Shown piece after piece: positions 22,648 to 37,600 of a stretch of 64,000 nucleotides of DNA. Numbering within the stretch: the stretch's first letter is position 1; the number at the start of each line of letters is the position of its first letter. Made by a program: the position numbers and the translations under genes. Below the pieces are notes generated by a model that was not told where the DNA came from, made no database searches, and saw only the letters and a program-made list of their open reading frames with translations. This stretch comes from Paracentrotus lividus (taxonomy: Eukaryota > Echinodermata > Echinoidea > Camarodonta > Echinidae), in NCBI GenBank assembly GCA_940671915.1, contig CALNVZ010003430.1:12533075-12597074 (forward strand), in the 5' to 3' direction.

Positions 22648-25600
22648 GTAAGTGTTTAATACCAATTTCTAAATTAATATATTTCAAGATGTTTTAGATC
22701 ATTTTTTTTTTACAAGGATCTTTGGTAATAAGTATTTTAATGCAAATTAAAGAACTGTTTCAGAATCTGCATGATTGAAATTGTTATGCCAAAATCCTTA
22801 TAAATTCAAGCAAGAAGAAACTTGTGTTTGATTCCTAGCCAGCTCTATTCTCCTTATTCAAGAAGTCACATTTGATATTTGTTATTATAAAAATTAGCGT
22901 AATTTTATATGTATTTCAGGAGAGTTGTTAGTGGTTTTTAACAATTTTACTGCATGCTTATTGTTCCTTTATAGCAACATTGTACATACATTGTATGCAT
23001 AAACATAAATGAAAGTGATTGAAAAAAAAAGAAAGAAATATGTATGACTTGTTCAGTATGTGAATGATACAAAAGTAACAAAGTAAACATTTTCTTTTCA
23101 GGTATCTGTAACTTTCATCACTCTGACAGAACAAGAAGTTGGTAAGTGATTTTTAAAGGTTTTGAGTCCCTAATGATAAGTAATCATCTTGATGCAAATC
23201 TCTTTGTTAGATTATTGTAATAACAATTTTTATGATGCCTCCATCACAGTAGGCATGTTTTGTAGTTGCCTGTCTGCACACCCCCGATATCTCAAGCATC
23301 ACTTCAGACTTGTACTTCAAACTTGAGGATGATATAAAGATCTTTTTCCTGTACTGTAGGCATATTTGTTTAATGACTGAATAATTGTCAATAGCACTTG
23401 AAATAGCTGGTTTTGTAAAGTGCTCTTTCCTTATGCGTTGGTCACAACTGATTGTAGGCTACAGGGCACATGTATGTAACATACAATGTACCTTGCTTAC
23501 CACTTTACACAATTTTTGTGATTCCTACATTTTTAATATGGCTGAAGGAAAGATATTGCAAATACTGCCTGTATGCTGTACTTGCTCTGTTCAGTTGTGA
23601 ACACCACATGAGGTGCAAAATGTAGAATAAACCCAATTTGAAGTGAATGATTTTTTCTTGAATATCTATCTTCTGATTCTACTTCCCTTTTCAGCTTATT
23701 TTGGTTGCTATGACGATCCTTTCCTAAGCTTCAATGGCACCTGCCTTCGTCCCTACGTCAACCCGGGTGAATATGATTGGAGGGTAGTGTCACCTGACAC
23801 ATGTGTCATCCTCTGTGAAAGGAAGAATTACAGGTATGTGTAACATTCAATTTGTTCTCATCTTTCGCATTTATAAAATGATTCTAACAAAGACAAGTTT
23901 TAGGATAACATTGAATTACAAAGAGAACAATCATTAAGAAGACTGTAAACCCTAAAAAGACTTGTTTGGATGAGCTCTCAACTTGAAAGGGGGGGGGGGG
24001 GCGTGATGAATATTGGAGAGAAAGAGAGATCTCTGGTTATTGAGAGAGATCTGAAGACAGAGGAACAGACGTATCAAAGGGGGGAAGACAACAACAGAGA
24101 TGGGAGAACGATTGTGAACATGTTTCATGGAAAGGGCTATTAGACAAACAATTATAAACACATAGTATGTTAGAACCTGTTTTGGCAGGTTGTTGAGCCT
24201 ACTGTTTACATCATATTATAACCTGGTGCTTGTGACCAATAGCCAAATACAAACGGAATCTTGTAATACTGAATAAGTAGTTTTCATCTTGTTGTACACA
24301 AAGTGCATGTATATACAGTGTATCTTGAACCTTGAAGAAGCGCTCTCCCAAAAGCGTAGACACTGTCCTGGAGGGCTTGTTATAATGGGAGTGGACTGTA
24401 TTTGTACACGTATTCTCTTTCCCATGTCTTTTACCCTTAGTCATGCCGTCCTAAAGTCAGGGAATGCATGCTTCTGTACTGACTCTGTGGATGAGCTTGG
24501 CACCAACTACAGCACCTCATCATGTGACCAGTCATGTGATTCATCACCATCTCAGTCATGTGGTGGAGACAGGCGAGTGTCCGTGTACACCGATGGACCC
24601 TTGGCACTGGATGGAGTCCAGATTCAAGAACTTTGGAATCAAACAAGTAAATTACTCTTGCACACAAACTAAAAAAATAAAATTTAGGTCAAATTTATTC
24701 CACAAAACTCACTCACTCGGGCCCTTGACTCTATTCTTCTGGAGTTGTCGGGGGGACTTGAGAGTAGAAGAAACACAGCTTTCTTCTATGTCATCCTGTC
24801 AGTTGCATGTCTCTTTCATTCTGGCTTGTCTTTTTGTCATACCCATCTGCGTCCACTTTAGGTACATTTACATACCGTACAAGTATTACAACTGATTTGT
24901 AATTTCAAAACACAGTTGAAACATATATAGCAAAAGTAATACATGTTTGAATATTTCAGTAGCCCAAATTAAAAAGGTGTTGTTTTTTTTTCAATTGCCC
25001 AAAGAAACTGGTTCATTTTTGTTTAGAGGATGAAGGAAAAATGACTAACTGTTTCATGTATTGAAGCATTCATCCTTCAACATCCAACAATCAATATAAC
25101 TTAAAGTAATGCATTTTCTCTCCATTCTAACCACCAAAGACTTTCCAGCGTTTGAACCTCTGACCTTCACCCTCACAAACCCATCAACCTCGGAGCAAAC
25201 TGACTCTCAAGCGGTGACCATTGACATCAACTTTGGCGACGACTATCCATTTCACTACGAAGGGCCGTGGCAGGAGGGGATGCAATTCCTACATACATTC
25301 AGGTAAATTGTTCTGGAATGGGAGCATAATTCATTATGCTATTACAGCAAGTGCAAGATAGCAGAAATCCCTTGATATTTAATCATTTGCTTGCCATGGT
25401 CATATTTTTACACCACTTTATTTTAATAGTCTAGCTTTATATTGATTCATGTACATGTATGTAGATTAATTTCCAGTTTTCACGACTCACAAGACTTTTA
25501 TATTTTGAAAAGAGAAAATCTACTTTCTTCAAACTACAAGTCAATGTGGCATGTGAAGGGATGCGTTCATATTTATACCTTTACCACTCTACCAAGAGAA

Positions 25601-28600
25601 ATAACTTGTACATGTACATCTCACACTATTTCAAACAGGCCTGGGAACCATTTCATGTAACTGTTTTCATGTCACATCTCCTCTATTACATTGTAACTAC
25701 ATGAACAAATGTAGAATTTTAGTTTTAGAAAACATGCTATACATGGGGATTGCCATTATTCCATGACATTTGTTCTGGAAACAGTAAACTTCACTCTAAA
25801 CTCTAACATAAAACCCGTAACCCTTTATCTTCGATGCCATAAAGCCAGGAATAATTATTGCTGGAGCAAATGTCGTGTCACCTATTTCATACATCTCAGA
25901 TTAATTATAATAATAATAATAATATTTATTTATCAAGCGCAATGTTTAAGTAGATATATTCCAACGCGCTGCAAGAGCTCCTCGTTACTGTGATATTCTA
26001 AATGAACAAATGAGTTTTCAATTTTGATTTGAAATTTTCAAGTGATGAGGTTTTCTTTATTTCCAGTTGCAGTCCATTCTTGGACTAGTCCAAGAAGGAC
26101 AGGGACCAAATTGTTTCCAACATGTGTCCATGGCACATCTCCAAAATTAAATCTCCAATTCTATTCTGACTTCATGGACGTGTGTAATTTTTCTTTTACA
26201 GGGATCCTGGCGTACATGCCATACACCTCAGACTAGTCCAAGCGGGACCTGGAACTGATACAATCCAACCTGTGTCCATCCACATCCCCATCGCTGATGT
26301 CTCCATCACATGCCCATACCGTAACCAAGGAAGTCAGAGCTACGACTGTGACATCACCGTTGCCATGGGAACTAACATGCAGCTGTCGGCGTTCTTCGAG
26401 GAGGATGCTGTTTTGGAGAGCTTCAATGTTTCAGGTGATGAGAAAAGAGCAGCTGAAGAATTAGTCATGCATGCATGATTGCTTTTAGTCGATGATGGCT
26501 TATTTATGCAAAACATAAATAACCTTGTAGGATCATCAACTAATATGTTACAAACTGGAGGCCTACAAAACTTTTTTTATTTTTTTTATTATTATTATTA
26601 TTTTTATTTTTTTACAGGTACCTGCTTTTATATTTATATGTATGTAATTTACATTATATTGTTCATTTAACCAATAAATATTCAAATGCACAGCAAATGA
26701 AACCAATTGATTTTGATGTTAGAATTTACGTTAGCATATTTTCATTAGCTTTAAAAGCCCAAACTCACATAAATTGGTCTGTTTACTGTAAACAATATTT
26801 ACTGTGGTACACTGAATTATTGTTTTAAGTAAATGTTGTTTATAAGATAGATAGGGACTTGACCTACTTAATTTCATAAATGGCCATGCGTTTTGAGGTG
26901 GGCCCTTTTCTGTTACATGATATGTTTTTAAAGAAATTGTACCGTTTTTATTTAATAGAGTATTATTCTTATATTTGACACCCTATACCCATAAAAGTAT
27001 ACATATTCTGAAAGAGAATTGTCTGAATAATTCAAAAAATCATTCTGAAAAGGGATAGGGTTAAGTCATAAGAAGTTACAGATCAAAATATGTGAAAAGA
27101 GGTGAGAAAAAAGTACTTCCAGAAAAATCTTGGCAGAGAAAAATTAAGGGCCCTACAAGAAAATAACATGCATATTTGAACTCTTCAAAGTCAGACCTTT
27201 CCAACAATATATAACTTGTTAGGGGTTAGTTGTGATAAGATAATTTTGCGCGATAATCTTTCCAGCAAAAATTCAGATCAGAAAATTTGGGGAAATATGT
27301 GTTATGATGTTTATTTACCCCAAAGCAGCCCTTGCATTTCAATAGATCAAGTACTCCTTTGTGCCTAATGAATGTACTCAGGAAGGCTGACCTCACACAA
27401 ACAATGAATGATCAATCAGAAAGCCAGTGCTGCTTCTCAGACAACTTGGTACAGATCACTTTTGACCAATGTTTTTAAACACTCGAGTGTTCAGTCATCC
27501 ATGACAGTATCGGTATGATTTTGGTATCACTAGATAGAATATGAGTTACTCTTTGTCGTGAAACTAAAATTAATTACACTTAAGTTATACAATTTTAATA
27601 TGAGGCTTTCAAAGTTGGGTATACTTTTATCTGGGACGCACTGTAGTGAGGGATTTGACTTTTCTTGGTTCAAAGACATGTGAACAGGTTATATCATTAA
27701 TTAGCTTAATTAAGTAACTATTAATGAGTATAAATTTGACCCACTATTAATTCTCATAAATTACAATCCAATCAAACTGTTTCATGTTATGTTCAATGAT
27801 ATTTATAACTCATTTGTCTAACTGAGAAATGGAAATTTATGTTCCCTTCCTTCATCTGCTGTACAAAAATGGGTACTTGGAGTTAATTAATCGTTAATTA
27901 GTCATAAATAAATTGACCACAGGTATTTTCTTTACCCTTTTAGATTAATTCCCTTCAAACTAATACCAAATTTACCCATATAGCATCCATACTTAAAGTT
28001 TGACACCAATTTTCAATTTAAACTACCATCTTACTCATGTAGGTAAATTAATTAATTAGCTTAATTAGGTATCCTTAAGTTCAACTTTGATCCATTTTTA
28101 CTTATAAATGGATGATATTCCAATTAAACTGTTTAATGTTTAGGTAATGTGAAGGTAAAAGCTTAATTTGTTAAAGAATATAAATTTATGCTCCTCCTCC
28201 TCATGCTCCTCCTCCTCCTCCACCGTGCAAAAATGGCTACTCAGAGTTAATTAAACGCTAATTACTCATAAACTAATTAACCATTTGCATTTCTTTTACT
28301 TTTAAATAATTGCCAGATTAATTCTCCTCAACTTAATACCAAGCATACCCATATAGCACATGTATTTAGCATTTTATATCATTATTTATTTCTGTACTAG
28401 TCGCGCACATGTAACAACACCACCTACATGTATATGGGGGCCCACTATAAAACACATGGCCAAATGGATTTTTATTGATGTTTAACTTAGCTATTGCAGT
28501 GGAGCATGTATTGATTTATAATCATTGACCCATGGATTTAAAGAAATAATCAAACATCTTTATTGGCGCTGCAGTTTTTATTGATCAATCTCCTAATGAA

Positions 28601-31600
28601 TATTCCTTTGTTGAAGATGCTCCATTGTTTTCTATTAAGGCATGTCGTTTTGGCAAATAATTGTAATACAGAAATTTGCTAGGCACTGACTTAAGGATTT
28701 TTCTTTAAATTTGTTTTTGTATTGCTTTTAGAATCTAGTTATTATGATTTGGGAAATCAACATGACGTGATCTATGCTTCATGTTCATTTGAATTATAAA
28801 ATAATAAAATTATAATTATAAACTATAACTATTCCATGTATTCCTATTATGAAAATAATATCATCAATACCATCACCATCATCTTTTTTATCATCATCAT
28901 CACATCACCACTGCCGCCACAATCATCACCACACAAACCATCACCATCATTATAATCATCATCCTCATTATCATCATCATCATCAATGTCATCATCATCA
29001 TCACTACCCCACCACCAGCATCACACATAAGCACCACCAATGCCATCACACAGCACTACCACCATTATCATCATTATCACCACCATCACTAATACCGCCA
29101 CAACGACCAACACAGCCATCAACACAGCCATCATCTTCATCATCATCATTATTATCATCATCATCATCATCATTATTATCATCATCATCATCATCATCAT
29201 CTTCATCATCATCATCATCACCATTTTCACCACCATCACCACTGCCACCAAACCACTACCACAGATACCATAACCATTATTATAATCATTATCAATATCA
29301 CCACCATCACCACTGTAGCCATAACCACCAACACAATCAATACAGCCATCGACACAATCATCATCATCACCATGACCTTGACCATCATCATTTTTGTGTG
29401 TGCCTTGGGTCACTTTAATGGGCAAAAAAGTGCGCTTTACAAATTGATAAGAATTATTATTATTATTATCATCATCATCAGCATCATAATCATTGTCATC
29501 ATTATATCATCTGTAGATTCTCAAGTGGAGTACTTTGGATCAGATGGCATTGCACCTGAAGACACTGTTCCTCAAGCACATTCTGAATCATACGGGGAAG
29601 TGTTGAGCCCTACAAGTGGTCTTTTTATCAAGTCCAAAGACCCGGTTCTTAAAGATGGCCTACTGGTGGGATTTGACTTTGATGTGGCTGTTGCAGGACA
29701 GGCAATCTTGCAGGTATAGTGCCACACCTTTAATTCTCAAATTTTGCAATACCTCCGCCCTCATGTAGTTCTGTTGTGACAGTCAATTCGAAAGACATTA
29801 TTATGACATCTCCCAGTCATGTCTGGGAGATGGGTCGATATCTTCTTTGAAAAATCAACCTAATGGATTCAGCTGGAAACCTACATGTATCTCAGACAGT
29901 TGTGACATAGGTTTCCTTTAGATCGGCAAACCTTTCTGATACTACCTCGCGATGTGGTCTCTGACAACTTACCCCAGTTTCAAGGAGCTAAGGAGCTTTT
30001 ACGGATGATTTAAAACATGTCTTGGGCTGTCCCAAGACTGGTCTGAGATGGGTTAGAAAGTAGGTATAACAGGGCTGTAATTCAGAATCCCATATTTATA
30101 TTAAAATAAATGAAATATGTATAATCTTGTCGATAGATTGTTGGTTAAATTTATATTGCTTGTATTGGTTGCAGTACATGGAATCTTGGAGGTAAAGTGT
30201 AAATGTAGTGCTAATTGATGTTTATTCACATATTCTGAAAAAGATTCTTTATTTGTTGTTAAAAATACACACAATTATTATTGAGTGAGTTTAAACTACC
30301 GATAATTACATGAAGAGTTGCTTTGAATGCCCTTTTTTAAAAAGTCAAAAGTCTATGTCCACAAAAACACATCCACATAATATCATACCTGTACAGGTTT
30401 TTCGTCCAGTTGCAAACAACAGTGTGAAATGTGAGAACAACACGGACCCAGCCGAAGCTGCATTGCCGGTATCCAAAAGTTACAGCTGCCAGGAGCAGGG
30501 TGGTTTCAGCTTTGCAAAGAGAAGATGCATCAATCCCACTCCTGACACCTCTCAACCGAATCTCATTTCCACCTACAAATCAGAGTTTGGACGTATATGG
30601 GTGACCCTTCCTACAACCGGGAGGTATTTCTATCCTCTCCCGCCAGAGGACAGAGTGGAAGTCCGCAGAGGAGACCTCCTGGCCCTTTACGGTGTTTCTG
30701 CACGTATAGTGCGTAGATCGACCATGTCAGACAGGGAGCTGTACCCAATCAATGGGAATCAGACACCAGAGGGTATCCTGACGTATGATGGAATAGGTTC
30801 CTTGCCCGGGCAGCATCAGTGGAGAGCTGTGGTGGTAGTGCCGTCACGTGTCTGGGTCAGGAACACCAATGCAGGGATGTGGGACAGCTCCAGGGTGAAT
30901 GTGACTTTGACCAACCCTCTAGGAGATAAGATGTTCTCCTCTGTGGCTCCCACACCTGATCAAGGGATAGAAATTGTTACACCAACATATGGTGAGCACT
31001 CACTTCAAAGTACTTGTATATTCTCAGTTCCCTTTCGTGAATTGTCGATTTTTATGTGTTATGCATACATGTACAATCTCACAACAAGCCCTGTTTATCA
31101 CATCTCAATGAGGCATTCCCCAATTTCTCAAAATTTAATTGATGAAGAAATATTAACATAAAGGAGGCCAAACACAGAAGATTGGATTTGAAAAATACAT
31201 TGTCACAAGATACCACATTGTATGTGAATGGTATTATGTTCATGTGCAGATTTGTATTAATAGCTTTCACATACATGTACATGTAAGTGTAGCAAATTAA
31301 AACATACAAATCTTTCATCTTCATTGATAATGATGTTACAAAAACATAATTGATTCTAAGTTAGAATAAGATGATTTGGTATAGTCCATTTCTGTCATAA
31401 CCACCTGTGTAGGACTAAGGCAAGCAATCTTGATTATATTGAATATATAAACCCCTCCCAAAAAGTTTCGCAAGTGGACTTTTGGCCATGATAACTTTTC
31501 AGGTACGCTTTAGTTATTCCTGATATTCATACCATTTGAAAGATAATTTATTCCCCTTTTTATTGATATCCTATTTGAAATGATTTTGTCATGCTTCAAT

Positions 31601-34600
31601 GCACAGAATATCAGAATATGGAGAAATGTAAAAAGTCAAATGTTGCAAAATGCATTCATCAAAGTAAAGTTCCGCCACTCGACTTTAGGCCCTGATAACT
31701 TTTTGGGGTATTTTATATCTTTTATTAAATTTTATACCATTGTCAAGTAAATTTATTCCTCTTTTTAACGGCACCCTAATTGTAACGAGAGTGTTCTTCT
31801 TGCATGCACAGAACACCTGAATGTTAGGACAAGTCAGAAGTTAAATGTTCCAAATTGAATGCCTATTGTCAGTATTACTGTCTGTTGCCAGCAATAACAA
31901 AGCATTTCGCTATTTTCACTTTTTACTTTGCATTATATTCATGAGTTATGTGCATTGAAACATGATGTTACTATTGCAATTAGGGCATCCATGAAAAGAA
32001 GAATAAATGAACTTTTTAATTCTATGAAAATTGATAATGCTTGAAAACCCACATTAAAATGTATCAAGCTTCAAAGTAGTGTTACAGAAATTTAAACTGA
32101 AAATTATCTTTCGCTTTGCCATGTATTCAGGTGGTATTCAGGGTTCCTGTGGACCCAAGCATGACATAACCATGACAAATAAGGTATCAATCAAAAGAGG
32201 AATAAATTAACTTGACAATGGTATAGAATTCAATAAAAATTAGAAAATATCCCCAAAGTTATCAGGACCTAAAGTCAAGTTGCGGAACTTCAATGTGATT
32301 AATAAAAGTGCATTTTACAACATTTGACTTTTTACTTTTCTCCATATTTTGATATTATGTGCATTGAAGCATGACAAAACCATTACAAATAGGATATCAA
32401 TAAAAAGGGGACTCCGAATAAATTATCTTTCCAATGGTATGAATATCAGGAATAACTAAAGCGTACCTGAAAAGTTATCATGGCCCAAAGTCCACTTGCG
32501 AAACTTTTTTGGAGGGGTTTAGTTTAGCATATGTTTTACATAGGGAAAAGGAGAATTGCCTCTTACCTCTTCATATCTGAGATCATTATAATTTTAATCA
32601 ATTGCAATCACAAAAATTTCCTTTGTTCTGTAGGCTTGGTTGGTGAAAACATCCCTCTGGAGGCCATGTTTGAGACCAAACCAGAGAAGTTTACTTGGAA
32701 TTTTGGAGATGGTGAGGAGGCCCTGATGCTCATGTGCAACAGGGTGTATCACACGTGGACTGAACCTGGACTGTATAATGTCAGTGTAGAAGGAAAGTTA
32801 CGCCTTGGTTCTGAAATTATGACGGTAAGTTACTACATGCTGATGCAGGTAAAAAAAAATTGTTGGTTTTTATTGGTCTTTTAAATCTAAATACGATTTA
32901 TAATTAATTGTTCCTGTCTCTGCATGTGTATGTCCTGCAGCTTGCGTCAGACTGCTTTCCATCTTGATTTATGATAAAAAAAAGATTGTTTATTCTTCAA
33001 TCATTTTACTGCAAAATGTGAACTTTTAAGGGCCAGGCCTTGTAAAGCAAGTCAGTGTAATTGTCACATTCTTTGTTTATCTCCCAACTTTCAGACATCA
33101 CTTCTAGTTACTATCAACCCTCCATTGCCTAACATCACTCTGAACGACACAAGCTCTTCTCAGGAATATGACGGTACTCCTCTGAAAGTATCAGGAGATA
33201 ATGTTACTCTATCTTGGCTTGTTTACTATGAAGGTAAAAGCTCTGTCAAATCTATATTAGCGACCCTCTACCGAAACCACATTTTTATTAGCTGTCCTGT
33301 TTCGATCTGTGCAAAATGAACTTACACAAAGATCAACTTTTGAGAAAGAGCTCTTATTTGGTTCCAAAGAATGGTCTTCATTTCCAAAGAATTTTTTTTA
33401 TTTTATGTTGAGCTGGGTAAAACATGAGCCTGTACATAAAGGTAATTTTTATGAAGAGCTGTTTTTTGTTTCCCCTGAATAGTGTTTGTATGCGATATGA
33501 TGACTCAAATCCACCAAAAAGTTGCAAAAGGAACAATAAAACAAATTGCAGGAGAAACAAGATTTTTGCTTGAGATATCATTAATAGAGCTCTTTCTCTA
33601 GCATGATACATGTTTTAAACTTTATTATGCTTCAGTAAACTACTGTACAGGTCCCATATTCTGAACTACATTATAGAAGTACACTAGAGTTTAGGTTTAT
33701 TTGGAATATAGGACATTGAAATTATTGAAATTATGAAAAATTATTGAAATTATGTGATGCTATTGTCAGTTTAATCCTGAACTTGAGTGTATTTTGAAAC
33801 TGCAGTTCAGAAGACAGGCCCAGAGTTTGGTATCTTTGGAATGCTTGAAATCTCTAGTGTCAGAGAAAAAAAACTACAATACATGTACATATTACTTCTC
33901 TCTATATTTCTTTTGATGTCTTACCAGCACCCAACGTCACCTATGAAGTGTCCCTAGGGAATGCTGCCCAGGTCATCCTGACAGTATGGGAAGGGGCATC
34001 AGAGTTCACTTTACCATCTGCCACTGTTGGGACCTGTGATCTTGCAAACATCACACTGAAACATGAGGGTAATGTTTATACGAAATATGACCCTTTTTTT
34101 TAGCATTTGTTATTTTTGATCAGTAGTAGTTGTAGTATAAATAATCCGAAGAAACTCTACTAGTACAAAGTAGGAGTAATAAGTAGTTGTTAAATTTAGT
34201 AAGCAAATAATCACAGTCGATCCAAATGATGGGAAGACTATCACTTACCAGGCAAGCTGGATAAGCTATCTCCTCCGAAGTAAAGCTGAGGAGAGATAGT
34301 GTGTACATCCAGCTTGCTGTGGAAGTGATAGTCTTCTTATCATTTGGATCAAGAGGTGATTATTTGCTTTATATTCCACATCTAAAACATTTTAAGAGCT
34401 CGGGGAAAACCAATATTTTGGTTAAAAGTAAAAGATTTCCTAGAGATCCTTAAAAAGGAAAATCCACTCAAATCAATCGATGCCTGCGCTTGTAAAATAA
34501 ACGCGTACAATTAAAGTGCACGCAATTTGTATATTGCGGAGGCCTAGCTCAAATGGGCTGAAGTGATTGTTACGTAACAAAGAATTTAGAAAAATAAATT

Positions 34601-37600
34601 GTTATGTCACAGAGGAATTTATCCGTCGCTGCATGTGATGGAAAAATGATAGTACAAAAAACCCGATTGACAATGCACTTTTTTTCACACATCTTAAAAA
34701 TAATTGATGATGTGTTATGGCTCTACATGCTCTATTGGGCTCTGAAGTGATCAGCGAAACTCAAAAATACTACCACTACGAGTGATGATTGATGATGGGA
34801 AAACTAAAATCAATCACGTGACTGACTTTTAACCAACCTGTTGCCACATTCTTAGTATGTGGAATATAATATCTTAGTCTACTAGTACAAAGTAGTAGAA
34901 ATAGTAGTTGTTAAATTTGATATCATTATTAGCCAAAAAAATTATCTGTCATAATTTTCTAGTAGTACATGAAGTTAGAAGTAGAAGTGGAAGCAGCAGT
35001 CATAGAAGGGTCCGGAGTACTTTGTTCCTTTGGCTTGAAAAAGCATTGACTAAAATGAATTCAGTTGCCCTACTAAATGAAGATACAATGTATAAAAGGT
35101 TGTGATGTTAAATACCTATTATTCAGTTTCTCATCTTTGTTTTCCAGAACGCGGTGCAACATTGAGTCTCTCTTCTTCATCATCGTGCATCCTTCCTGTA
35201 ACTGTGTACTCGCAGAATGCCTATGGCAATGACACTCTATCAATTGATCTGGACATTATGGAAGCGATCACAGAAAACCCCATCATCAACATTACTGCCA
35301 ATTTTACAGAAGTGGGCGATGATCGATTCCTAGCGCAGGGAGAAGATGTAACTGTTGACATTGAGATAAAAGATGGGGCTGACATCCTTGTGGCTATATT
35401 CTTCAATGATGTCAATATCACTGGTACTTGTCTTAATTGGATTGATGTTGATCGGAGGGCCAGGTGTGTTGTCGGGACGTCAGATTTGGAGCATGCTAAC
35501 TACAGCCTCAGGGTGGAAGTGAGCAATGAATTCTCTCCAGTGTATGCATCGTCATTGAACTTCACTGTCCAGGTAGAGATTATGAATTTGAACATCCGGG
35601 CTGACAGCCTGGTACAGAGCAATCAAGATGTTCCTTTCTGTGTCTATGCCAATCAAGGAAGTCCTGCAACGTATGTCATCCGGTTTCCAGATGGTACAAA
35701 CTTGACAGGGGCTCTTGAAAGTTTGTCCTCTAATTCATCATGCCAGACAGCTGTATATCAATTCAGTGTCACAGGGGAGATGTCTGTAGTTGTCATTGCA
35801 CATAATGATGTCAGCCAGGACAGTGTTGTTGCATCCATTGTTGTAATGGCTCCAGTCTATTCCTTGATCATCAATGTAGATGAACAGGTTAACCTCAATG
35901 TTTCTGAGATGGGGTATGCTGTAATAGCGATAGATTATGCTGGACCTCCCACTCTAACACCTACAGAGGTAAAATTAAACGTCACTCTGCTGAATACAGC
36001 CGATAATTCAACTAGGGAACTTAACTTCGCAGTGCCAGGAGACAGATCTTTTCCAGTGACTTTCAACATTCCTGTATTTTCAAGTGGAGTCTATTGGTAT
36101 GAGTACTATCTCTTCAATAATGTGAGCTTTGTTACATCAACTGGTGAATTCAGTGCTACTGGAATCATACAGAATGCAACATTTCATATTGGTAATGCAA
36201 CAGTCTGGTCTGAAAGAATGGTAAACTTTACCATAAATCTTCTTGCTGGAACAGAATTGATCTACACTGCAGATTTTGGGGACGGTTCAGCTGTGTTATC
36301 CACCAACATCACCAATGAACTTCAAATGGAACTTAGCCATGTATTTTCAGTCTGTTGGACACAGGACTTTGAGGTCAAGCTCAGTGTGAAAAACGAGATC
36401 AGCATGGCTCAAGAAGTCATCACTGTCACTGTTATTCCATCCATGTTCTCAGTCGTCAATGAGGGTCCCTTTGCAATTTCAGCTCCTCCGTATCAGATAG
36501 CCCAGATACCATTTGTTCTCTTCCATGCAAGGGACTTCTCTGTACCTAACGATACTGTGTACCTTGCTGACTTTGATGATGGTGTGGGCAAGAGGGGACT
36601 TCACTTGACCTTTGAAACCTTCCCTTCTGCAGACACGAGTACAGCAATCTATCTTGTCAGCATCTGGAAGTCGTTTACTACATATGGAACATTCAATGTC
36701 ACCTTTTTATTCAACTCATCTGAAGTCTTGCAGAAATGTGAAATCCCTGTTGAAGTGTACGAAGAGGTCTCCAACCTGAGAGTTGAGATTTTTTATAACC
36801 AGGGTGATTTTGATGATGAAGCTATGGATGAGTCTGCCCTAGGAGATAGTGGTGACCATGTCCCTCTTGATGCTGCCGTTGTCATCAAAGTTCTTACAAC
36901 AGGTGGCACAAGCCTAGTGTACGAATGGTCTTTTGGAAGTGACGATGACCCTGCACTCTTTGATCGTCAGCCGAGTTATTGGACAGGAGATTCCCCTCGC
37001 AACTTCTGGAAGTTCAAGAAGCCAGGCTTGTATCAGGTTTCGGTCAATGTTTCCAATCCTGTCAGTTTGATGGAGTTAACATTTACGGTCGTTGCGCAGT
37101 CAAAAGTATCTGGTCTTTTGATAGTAGGACCTGGTATTGATGTTGCAAATAAATCCCTATTGTTTACTCTGCACTTCTCAAGTCTGCCAACAGAAGCTTG
37201 TATCTTGGTGGACTTTGAAGATTTATCATCAAAACCTTCCTATTTGGCAGTACTTGGTGATTCTAGTTGTACCACTATGGACTCCCGCTTGGCAAGCACA
37301 CTAGATGAAAGGCCACTCCAGATACTCAATCTGACGCAAATGTGGAATGAAGGTGAGACATCCATTGATGTGTACAATGAATTTGGTGAACCAGGGGTGT
37401 TTTCTGTGAAGGTTCTGGTCCAGAACTTGGTATCAAAAGAACAGTCTTCCATGGATCAGGTCATCAGGAGCCCTGGATGCTATCCTCCAGTTGTCAAGTT
37501 CGGTCATAGTGGTGAACTCCAAAGGCTCGTATGTCAAAGGCTCTCTGTCCAGGCAACCATCTCCATCAACTGCACATCATCCAACCTGGTATACTATACA

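Noticed and set aside
26479..26670. Continuation of exon 6 frame as an alternative C-terminus
   Set aside because: Low-complexity Phe/Tyr-rich translation of a T-rich intron; the donor at 26435 joins exon 7 in phase.
28849..29418. 189-codon His/Ser-rich open frame, and poly-Ile/poly-Met frames overlapping it
   Set aside because: They are translations of the ATC/ACC microsatellite; no codon bias, domain or splice context.
29372..29719. Upstream start for exon 7 as a separate small gene
   Set aside because: The upstream part is SINE tail and microsatellite; the conserved part is in phase with exons 6 and 8.
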